From NCBI GenBank assembly GCA_963767645.1, contig CAVYEW010000005.1, forward strand, positions 1-64,000: a DNA stretch of 64,000 nt, read 5' to 3'. The DNA is from DATFDN01 sp963767645. Its GTDB lineage: Bacteria; Pseudomonadota; Alphaproteobacteria; Acetobacterales; Acetobacteraceae. The position numbers were made by a program, and so were the translations under genes. This document shows, one piece after another, positions 58,077 to 64,000 of the stretch (position 1 is its first letter; each line of letters starts with the position of its first letter). Under the pieces are notes generated by a model, which worked only from the letters and a program-made list of their open reading frames with translations, had not been told where the DNA came from and searched no databases.

Positions 58077-60353
58077 CTACCCACGCGCGCGCTCGACGCT
58101 CTTGATCGTCGTCACCCCCCGCAATCCGGCAATCACCTTGGAGAGATGCCCCAGGTCCCGTACCTCGACGTCTACCAGGATCTCGATGAAGTCCTGCTGG
58201 CGGTTAACGATGCGCAGATTGGCGACCGCTCCCTCGTGCTTGGCGACGGCATTGGAGAGGTCGGCGAGCGTCGTGGGTTCATTGGCGGCGATGACGCTGA
58301 TCCGGGCCGCATGCGCCTCTGTCCCCAGCGCACCCGAGTTCCAGCCCACCTCGATAAAGCGTTCGGGGGTGGCGGCGAAGCTGCCCAGCGTCTGGCAGCC
58401 GCGGGCGTGGATCGTCACCCCCTTGCCGGTGGTCACGATGCCGACGATCTGATCGCCGGGCACCGGGTGGCAGCAGCCGGCGAAGTAGTACGCCATGCCG
58501 GGCACGAGGCCAGTGATCGGCATGCCGCTGTCATGGCGCGAGCCGCCTCGCGCCACGGGACGCGGCGGCAATGCGGGCATCACGCGCGGCGCGCGGGGGG
58601 TCTGGCGCAGCTCCGGATAGGCGGCGTGGACGACGTCCTTGGGGCCGAGCGTGCCGTTGCCGACGGCGATATAGAGCTCGTCCATCGACGACAGTTTCAT
58701 CGCCTTCAGCGCCGGCTCCAGCGCCTTCTCCGACCCGTCCACGCCGGCCTGGCGGAACGACTTGGTAAGCTCCGCGCGGCCGCGGTCGAGGTGCTCCTGG
58801 CGCTGCTGCTGATGGATGAACCGGCGGATGCGCGCGCGCGCCTTGCCGGTGACGACGAACCGCTCCCATTGCGGCGACGGCGTGCCGCCGCGCGCGGTCA
58901 TGATCTCGACCTGGTCGCCGTTCTGCAGCTGGTAGCGCAGCGGCATCAGCCGCCCGTTCACCTTCGCGCCGACACAGGAATCGCCCACCTGGCTGTGGAC
59001 GGCATACGCGAAATCGACCGGCGTCGCGCCGCGCGGCAGCTGGATCAGCTGGCCCTTCGGCGTGAAGCAGAACACCTGATCGCCGTAGAGTTCGAGCTTG
59101 GTGTTCTCCAGGAACTCGTCAGGCGCCGAGGAATTCTCCAGGATCTCGAGCAAGTCCTGCACCCAGCGGAACTGGTGCAGGTCGCTGGCCGAGGCGTCGT
59201 TCTGCTTATACAGCCAATGCGCCGCGACTCCCGCCTCGGCGATCTCGTGCATGTCCTGGGTGCGGATCTGCACTTCGATCTTCTGGTTGCGCGGCTCGCG
59301 CAACGTCACGCCGGTGTGCAGGCTCTGGTAGCCGTTCACCTTGGGGGTCGAGATGTAGTCCTTGAAGCGCCCGGCGATGACCGGGTACGCGGAATGGACG
59401 GCGCCCAGCGCGGCGTAGCAGGCCTCCTTGGACGGCACGACGATGCGGAAGGCCATGATGTCGGAAAGCTGCTCGAAGGTGACGTTGCGCTGCTGCATCT
59501 TCTCCCAGATGGAAAAGAGGGACTTCTCCCGCCCGGTCACGCCGAGCACGTGAACGCCGGTCTGTTCGCAGACCCGCCGCAGCTCCTCGCGCACGTCCTC
59601 GATCACGTCGGCGCCCTGGCCGCGCAGGAAGTTCAGGCGGGCCTGGATGGTCTCGAACGCCTCCGGCTCCAGCTGCGCGAAGGCCAGCGTCTGCAGCTCG
59701 CTCTTCACCGCCTCCATGCCGATCCGCTCGGCAAGCGGGGCATAGATCTCCATCGTCTCGCGGGCGATCCGCTTGCGCCGGTCCGGACTGGAGATGAAAT
59801 GGAGGGTGCGCATGTTGTGCAGCCGGTCGGCGAGCTTGACCAGCAGCACGCGGATATCGCGGCTCATCGCCAGGACGAGCTTGCGGAAGTTCTCGGCCTG
59901 CTTGGTGCGGTCCGATTGCAGCTCCAGGCGGGTGAGCTTGGTGACGCCATCGACCAGCCCGGCCACCTCGCGCCCGAACCGCCCCTCGATGTCCGGCAGC
60001 TTGACCTGCGTATCCTCGATGACGTCGTGCAGCAGCCCGGTCACGATGCTCGCCGTGTCAAGCCGATAGCCGGCCAGGATATCGGCGACCGCCACCGGAT
60101 GGGTGATGTAGGCATCGCCGTTGTCGCGCTTCTGCGCGCCGTGCGCCTTCATCGCCAGGACGTAGGCGGCGTCGATCAGCGCGAGGTCGGCTTTCGGATC
60201 GTAGGCGGCAACCTTCTCCGTCAGCTCGAACTGGCGGATGACCGGAGGCCGCCCGCTCCGGTCGGAAGCGGCGGCGCCGGCCGACGGCTGGGCACGGTCA
60301 AACGGCGCATGAACGGGCGCGAGGAAAAAACGGCCTGGAGCGCCCTCCGCCAT
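58077..60353 (-). CDS. rsh: Bifunctional (p)ppGpp synthetase/hydrolase (RelA/SpoT homologue)
   Basis: 758 residues. N-terminal HD hydrolase (GLLHDVIEDTQ), synthetase domain with RFKDYISTPKVNGYQSLHTG (RxKD form, as in bifunctional enzymes), then TGS (VFCFTPKGQLIQLPRGATPV), a CC-type zinc-finger-like domain (YYFAGCCHPVPGDQIVGIVT) and ACT (ISVIAANEPTTLADLSNAVA). A single Rsh is the norm in alphaproteobacteria. It follows rpoZ after 7 bp, so the two are co-transcribed. Confidence 0.95.
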   Translation of the reverse strand: MAEGAPGRFFLAPVHAPFDRAQPSAGAAASDRSGRPPVIRQFELTEKVAAYDPKADLALIDAAYVLAMKAHGAQKRDNGDAYITHPVAVADILAGYRLDTASIVTGLLHDVIEDTQVKLPDIEGRFGREVAGLVDGVTKLTRLELQSDRTKQAENFRKLVLAMSRDIRVLLVKLADRLHNMRTLHFISSPDRRKRIARETMEIYAPLAERIGMEAVKSELQTLAFAQLEPEAFETIQARLNFLRGQGADVIEDVREELRRVCEQTGVHVLGVTGREKSLFSIWEKMQQRNVTFEQLSDIMAFRIVVPSKEACYAALGAVHSAYPVIAGRFKDYISTPKVNGYQSLHTGVTLREPRNQKIEVQIRTQDMHEIAEAGVAAHWLYKQNDASASDLHQFRWVQDLLEILENSSAPDEFLENTKLELYGDQVFCFTPKGQLIQLPRGATPVDFAYAVHSQVGDSCVGAKVNGRLMPLRYQLQNGDQVEIMTARGGTPSPQWERFVVTGKARARIRRFIHQQQRQEHLDRGRAELTKSFRQAGVDGSEKALEPALKAMKLSSMDELYIAVGNGTLGPKDVVHAAYPELRQTPRAPRVMPALPPRPVARGGSRHDSGMPITGLVPGMAYYFAGCCHPVPGDQIVGIVTTGKGVTIHARGCQTLGSFAATPERFIEVGWNSGALGTEAHAARISVIAANEPTTLADLSNAVAKHEGAVANLRIVNRQQDFIEILVDVEVRDLGHLSKVIAGLRGVTTIKSVERARG

Positions 60354-60360
60354 GAGGGCG

Positions 60361-60765
60361 CTAACGGCGGCGCCCGGCCAGCTCCGCCTCGATGGCCGCT
60401 TCCATGTCCTCGGGCGAGAGCTCTTCGGTTTCGGCCGGCAGGCTTGCCGCTTCCTCCTCGGCCGTCACATCCTGCAGGCCGAAGATGTTCTGATCGGTGG
60501 GAATCAGATCCAGCACCTCCTCGTCGGCGGGCTCCGGCTCGGGCGCGCGCGCGAGGGATTTGATGAGATCCTGCTCCAGCCGGACCAGCTCGATCGTCTC
60601 GTCGGCGATCTCGCGCAGCGCAACCACCGGGTTCTTGTCGTTGTCGCGATCGAGCGTCAGCTCCTCCCCGCGGCTCAGGTTGCGTGCCCGCTGAGCGGCG
60701 AGCAGGACCAGCTCGAACCTGTTGGGAACCTTTTCGACGCAGTCCTCTACGGTCACGCGCGCCAT
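60361..60765 (-). CDS. rpoZ: RNA polymerase omega subunit
   Basis: 134 residues. MARVTVEDCVEKVPNRFELV and LAAQRARNLSRG are the omega signature; NDKNPVVALREIADETI follows. A long acidic tail after residue ~75 (EPEPADEEVLDLIP and AEEEAASLPAETEELSPEDM) is typical for alphaproteobacteria. Gene order rpoZ-rsh is conserved. Confidence 0.94.
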   Translation of the reverse strand: MARVTVEDCVEKVPNRFELVLLAAQRARNLSRGEELTLDRDNDKNPVVALREIADETIELVRLEQDLIKSLARAPEPEPADEEVLDLIPTDQNIFGLQDVTAEEEAASLPAETEELSPEDMEAAIEAELAGRRR

Positions 60766-60844
60766 GCGGCAGCCACTCCGGCAAAATTAGGGCGAAGACC
60801 TTATCTAGCTCCGCACTCCTTCACATGCAAGGAACGCGCCGATC

Positions 60845-61348
60845 TTAATCCGGTTGCAATCCCATTTGGGTCGCTACTTGTGGTGGCAGGCTTGCGAGTA
60901 GCCCTTCCACGGGGCGGCCCAGGCACGGATGGATCCAGCCCGGGGCGACTTCGGCAAGCGGGGCCAGCACGAAGCCACGGAGATGGGCACGCGGGTGCGG
61001 CAGGATAGGGTCGGGCGCTTGCCGGACCAGGCCGCCGATTGCAATCAGGTCGAGATCAAGGGTGCGCGCCGCGTTGAGCATCGGGCGGCGGCGGCCAAAG
61101 CGCGCCTCGATCGCGTGCAGCGCGGCGAGCAGCTCCGCTGGATCGGCATGGCCGGCGAGCAGCGCAACGCCATTGACATAGTCCGGCTGATTGGAAATCG
61201 GCACTGGCGCGGAACGCCACCAGCGCGAGAGGCCGCGCAGCCTCAATCCCGGCAGCGCATCGAGCGCAACCGCGGCGCGCCGACAGCTTACCAGCGGGGG
61301 AGCACCATCGGGCGCCGGCAGGTTGGCGCCGATCCCAATAAGGATCAC
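60845..61348 (-). CDS. folK: 2-amino-4-hydroxy-6-hydroxymethyldihydropteridine pyrophosphokinase
   Basis: 167 residues. Pyrophosphate transfer to the pterin in folate synthesis. Family pattern: ILIGIGANLPAPDGAPPLVS, SRWWRSAPVPISNQPDYVNG, ALHAIEARFGRRRP and RTLDLDLIAIGG, then LPHPRAHLRGFVLAPLAEVA. Divergent from the NYN gene. Provides the folate used by MetH and Fhs. Confidence 0.93.
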   Translation of the reverse strand: MILIGIGANLPAPDGAPPLVSCRRAAVALDALPGLRLRGLSRWWRSAPVPISNQPDYVNGVALLAGHADPAELLAALHAIEARFGRRRPMLNAARTLDLDLIAIGGLVRQAPDPILPHPRAHLRGFVLAPLAEVAPGWIHPCLGRPVEGLLASLPPQVATQMGLQPD

Positions 61349-61477
61349 CCTCCCGTCCCGGGCAGGGATTCACAAGACTGCTCGTTGATGGGATGATCGC
61401 AGCCGTTCCGGGCCTCGCTGCCGACCGGCCTGCTTAGCCCATGAACCTCGGCATCATTGCGAAGGATCATCATCGAC

Positions 61478-62086
61478 ATGGACCCAAGTTTTTTTCCCAA
61501 CGAGCGCATCGGACTCTTTATTGACGGCGCCAACCTCTACTCCGCGTCGCGCAATCTGGGATTCGATGTCGATTACCGCAACCTGCTCGACTATTTCCGC
61601 AAGCTCGGCCGCGTGGTGCGCGCCTACTACTATGCCGCCGTGCTGGAAACCGAGGATTACTCTCCGCTCAAGCCGCTGACCGACTGGCTCGCCTATAACG
61701 GCTACTCCCTCGTCACCAAGCCGGCCAAGGAGTTCACCGACGCGTCCGGACGGCGGCGGGTGAAGGGCAACATGGATATCGAGCTGGCCGTGGACATGCT
61801 GGAGATCGCGCCGCATCTCGATCACGTGGTGCTGTTCAGCGGCGATTCGGATTTCCGCCGGCTGGTCGAGGCCGTGCAGCGAAAGGGCGTGCGCGTCTCC
61901 GTCATCTCGTCGATCAGGACCGGTCAGCCGATGGTCTCCGACGAGCTGCGCCGGCAGGCCGACCAGTTCATCGAGCTGGCCGACATCGCCAAGGAGTTCA
62001 CCCGCCGTCAGACCGAACCCCGCCCGCGCCCGGTTCCGGCCCGCCCGACGCCGGCCGACCCATTCAACGAGCAGAACCCGGCGTGA
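61478..62086 (+). CDS. NYN/LabA-like (DUF88) PIN-fold ribonuclease-type protein
   Basis: 202 residues. NYN-domain acidic residues: RIGLFIDGANLYSASRNLGF (first Asp), VKGNMDIELAVDMLEI (second) and VVLFSGDSDFRRLVEAVQRK (third and fourth), a full metal-binding set. The tail is Pro/Arg-rich (TEPRPRPVPARPTPADPFN). Predicted RNA nuclease or RNA-binding regulator. The gene for a uracil-DNA glycosylase overlaps its stop. Confidence 0.88.
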   Translation: MDPSFFPNERIGLFIDGANLYSASRNLGFDVDYRNLLDYFRKLGRVVRAYYYAAVLETEDYSPLKPLTDWLAYNGYSLVTKPAKEFTDASGRRRVKGNMDIELAVDMLEIAPHLDHVVLFSGDSDFRRLVEAVQRKGVRVSVISSIRTGQPMVSDELRRQADQFIELADIAKEFTRRQTEPRPRPVPARPTPADPFNEQNPA

Positions 62087-62760
62087 GACAGGCGTCGCTG
62101 GACGGCCCCGAAGTACCGGGGCCGGATTGCCCGCTATGCGTCCGCCTGGCCGCGTTCCGCGCTGCCAACCGGGAGCAGTTTCCCGCCTGGCACAACGCGC
62201 CGGTGCCGAGCTTCGGTCCCTTGGATGCGCCGCTTCTGGTAGTCGGCTTGGCGCCAGGGCTGAAGGGGGCGAACCGCACCGGCCGGCCGTTCACCGGCGA
62301 CCATGCCGGAGTGTTGCTCTACCAGACCCTGCTGCGCTTCGGCTTGGCGCGGGGCAGCTATGGCTCCGACCCCGCCGATGGGCTCAGCCTCAGCGGCTGC
62401 CGGATCACCAACGCGGTGCGCTGCGTCCCGCCCGCCAACCAGCCGATTCCAGCGGAGGTCGCGGCCTGCAATCGCTTCCTGGGGGCCGAATTGGCAGCGA
62501 TGCCCCAACTGCGCGCGGTACTGGCGCTCGGCGTGCTGGCCCATGCGGCGGTGCTGCGCGCCGTCGGCATCCGACCGTCGCGCCTGAAGTTCCAGCATGG
62601 CGCAATCCACGCCTTGCCGAGCGGATTGCTGCTCGCCGACAGCTATCACGTTTCGCGGTACAACACGAGCACGGGCCTGCTGACGCAGGCGATGTTCGAG
62701 GCGGCGATGCTCGCCCTGCTCGACCGGCTGGCGCCTCGTGCGGGTGCGCCACCGGCCTGA
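62083..62760 (+). CDS. Uracil-DNA glycosylase family 5-like, Fe-S type
   Basis: 225 residues, GTG start overlapping the NYN stop (GTGA). N-terminal Cys pair (CPLCVRL), catalytic motif A GLAPGLKGANRTGRPFTGDH, and further Cys (SGCRITNAVRCVPPANQP), the four Cys needed for a [4Fe-4S] cluster; motif B-like DSYHVSRYNTSTG in place of the usual HPS. This matches the UDG family 5 (UdgB) set. Removes uracil and other deaminated bases. Confidence 0.88.
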   Translation: MRQASLDGPEVPGPDCPLCVRLAAFRAANREQFPAWHNAPVPSFGPLDAPLLVVGLAPGLKGANRTGRPFTGDHAGVLLYQTLLRFGLARGSYGSDPADGLSLSGCRITNAVRCVPPANQPIPAEVAACNRFLGAELAAMPQLRAVLALGVLAHAAVLRAVGIRPSRLKFQHGAIHALPSGLLLADSYHVSRYNTSTGLLTQAMFEAAMLALLDRLAPRAGAPPA

Positions 62761-62785
62761 ATCCATCGGGAATGACCCGCACCGC

Positions 62786-63454
62786 TCACCCGTAGCGCTG
62801 CTCGGACCACGGATCGCCGGTGTTGTGGTAGCCGCGCTGCTCCCAGAAGCCCGGCCGATCGGCAATCGTGATCTCCACGCGCCGCACCCATTTCGCCGAT
62901 TTCCAAAAATACAGGCAAGGGATCACTACGCGCAGCGGGCCGCCATGCTCCGCCACCAACTTCGCGCCGTTCCAGGTATCGGCGAGCAGGACGTCCGGCT
63001 GGTCGAAATCCTCGAGCCGCACATTGGTCGTGTAGCCGTCATGCGCATGGAACACGATGTGGCGCGCCTCGTCCTTGGGCTCCACCATCGCCAGCAGCGT
63101 GCGCGCGGCGACCCCCGACCAGTGATTGTCGTAGCGCGACCATTGCGTGACGCAGTGAATGTCGGAGACAAGCTCGGTGCGGGGGAGCGCCCGATATTCG
63201 TCCCAGCGGAGGCTGAGCGGCCGTCGCACCGCGCCATCGACGTCGAGGCGGAACTTGGCTTCCGTGACAAGCGGCTGCGTGCCGAGATCGAGCACCGGCC
63301 AGTCGCGCACCAGCTTCTGGCCCGGCGGCAATCGGTCGCGGGCCGGATCCGCCGTGGCGCCGGTGAGCAGGCGCCCTTGCCGTGCCCACGCCTGCTTGGC
63401 CGCGATCAGCTTGTCGCGAAGCTGGCCGGTCGGCAGAGTGTCGCGATCGTTCAT
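62786..63454 (-). CDS. Sulfite-oxidase-family molybdopterin oxidoreductase (YedY-like, no signal)
   Basis: 222 residues. Sulfite-oxidase fold: GAVRRPLSLRWDEYRALPRT, the Mo-ligand Cys in SDIHCVTQWSRYDNHWSGV, GYTTNVRLEDFDQPDVLLAD, and the end DPWSEQRYG. It lacks a Tat signal and heme domain, unlike MsrP/YedY, so it is likely cytoplasmic or partner-dependent. Start ATG 63454 chosen with an AGGTGAATGG sequence upstream. Substrate unknown. Confidence 0.88.
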   Translation of the reverse strand: MNDRDTLPTGQLRDKLIAAKQAWARQGRLLTGATADPARDRLPPGQKLVRDWPVLDLGTQPLVTEAKFRLDVDGAVRRPLSLRWDEYRALPRTELVSDIHCVTQWSRYDNHWSGVAARTLLAMVEPKDEARHIVFHAHDGYTTNVRLEDFDQPDVLLADTWNGAKLVAEHGGPLRVVIPCLYFWKSAKWVRRVEITIADRPGFWEQRGYHNTGDPWSEQRYG

Positions 63455-63478
63455 CCATTCACCTCGCACGAGAGAATC

Positions 63479-63880
63479 ATGCCGGATGCGGGCTACGCCA
63501 CGCATGAGGTGCTGAACCAGGCGGGCGCGCTGCAAGACTACAACGCCTACGCCGAGGACAGGCCGCTTGCCGAGACTGTCCGGGCGTTCGGCGCCGCGTG
63601 GGCCGATGCCGACCTGCGCCGGGCTGGTCGGCAGCGAGCCTGTGCAGACCCTGGCGCGTCAAGCCAATCGGTACCTGCCCGAACTGCGCACCCATGACCG
63701 CTTCGGCCATCGCGTGGACCTGGTCGAGTTCCATCCGGCCTATCACGAGTTGATGGCGCTGATCTACGGATGCGGCACGCACTCCTACGCCTGGACGCAT
63801 CCTCGGCCCGGCGCCCATGTCGCGCGCGGCGTGCTGAGCTATCTCTGGAACCAGGGAGAGAACGGCGTCTGCTGCCCGAA
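63479..63880 (+). pseudogene. AidB-like acyl-CoA dehydrogenase, N-terminal fragment, frameshifted and truncated
   Basis: From ATG 63479: YATHEVLNQAGALQDYNAYA then DRPLAETVRAFGAAWADADL, the start of AidB-type proteins. The pattern then moves to another frame near 63617 (GLVGSEPVQTLARQANRYLP, ELRTHDRFGHRVDLVEFHPA, HPRPGAHVARGVLSYLWNQ) and ends at GVCCP, where the sequence joins an unrelated antitoxin gene at about 63880. Two lesions: a frame break and a 3' truncation after ~130 of ~550 residues. Confidence 0.8.
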
Positions 63881-64000
63881 CTCGGCCATTACCTGATCGT
63901 GTGGAACGCTTGGGCGTGTGTCATCCAAGCTGGCCTGCACCTTCCCACGAAACCAGCGATCATGCGCCTCGGCCTTCTCGGTCGAGGCAAATTCAGACTC
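63839..64000 (-). CDS. C-terminal part of a RelB/RHH-like antitoxin (cut by window edge)
   Basis: Minus strand from the window end reads ESEFASTEKAEAHDRWFRGK and VQASLDDTRPSVPHDQVMAE, the usual C-terminal pattern of small plasmid-type antitoxins (W-F-R-x-K-V-x-x-x-L-x-D-x-R-P-S-x-P-H-x-x-V-M-A-E). After VMAE the normal ending is lost and the frame runs into antisense of the AidB fragment (FGQQTPFSPWFQR). So the end is fused to foreign DNA. The toxin gene, if present, would lie outside. Confidence 0.55.
   Translation of the reverse strand, partial: ESEFASTEKAEAHDRWFRGKVQASLDDTRPSVPHDQVMAEFGQQTPFSPWFQR

Noticed and set aside
58146..60563. 800-codon open frame opposite rsh
   Set aside because: Shadow of a conserved housekeeping gene; no motif and no ribosome site.

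Overview
The window is about 64 kb of GC-rich (roughly two-thirds G+C by eye) bacterial DNA, almost certainly from an alphaproteobacterium and most likely a Rhodospirillales/Acetobacteraceae-type organism. Support comes from the gene order rpoZ-rsh-folK and acpS-lepB-rnc-era-recO-parC, a single bifunctional RelA/SpoT protein, a DUF1127 protein, a bpt-type aminoacyl-tRNA-protein transferase, PduO-type cobalamin adenosyltransferase next to PgpA, and many Tat-exported binding proteins and molybdenum enzymes. The family-level placement is inference from gene content, not from a search.

Layout. 0-5.6 kb: end of a DHA2-type efflux pump, a frame-broken small protein, an ArsR-methyltransferase regulator with an operator touching its start codon, and metH, which carries a one-base insertion. 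5.6-13.8 kb: a TNT-domain lipoprotein, a three-subunit molybdenum hydroxylase (IorB, IorA, cytochrome c), a dipeptidase with an extra N-terminal domain, a cation efflux protein, TonB, PduO, a 27-residue membrane protein and PgpA. 13.8-24.8 kb: two MaoC proteins, DUF1127/LysR, an MFS-amidase-Fhs-PhnW block, a nitrilase-family amidase, NAD kinase and a Rieske protein. 24.8-32.5 kb: a complete dipeptide-type ABC operon (dppBCDF plus binding protein), an MFS transporter and two DUF29 proteins. 32.7-42.6 kb is the accessory part: an orphan binding protein, a 940-residue beta-helix protein, a graveyard of gene scraps, a MITE-like element, a serine-hydrolase homologue lacking SxxK, and a low-GC two-gene operon of unknown function. 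42.6-51 kb: LLM oxidoreductase, Uma2, hydroxyisobutyrate-dehydrogenase-like and carboxymuconolactone-decarboxylase-like genes, penicillin acylase, bpt, NUDIX and a second orphan binding protein. 51-62.8 kb is housekeeping: parC, recO, era, rnc, lepB, acpS, rsh, rpoZ, folK, a NYN protein and an Fe-S uracil-DNA glycosylase. The right edge holds a YedY-like sulfite-oxidase-family protein, a broken AidB-like gene and the end of an antitoxin gene.

How it fits together. MetH and PduO are both cobalamin functions, Fhs and FolK serve folate/one-carbon metabolism, and the ArsR-methyltransferase upstream of metH is placed to sense the SAM/SAH state. Two families of short dispersed palindromes run through the window. 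One of them is read as coding sequence inside tonB and at the end of dppD, adding the same proline-rich peptide to unrelated proteins.

The strongest leads for something not yet described are the low-GC lipoprotein/periplasmic-protein operon at 41.1-42.6 kb, the TNT-domain lipoprotein, the beta-helix protein without a visible export domain, and the palindromic repeat that is translated in two proteins. I found no CRISPR array, phage module, rRNA or tRNA.
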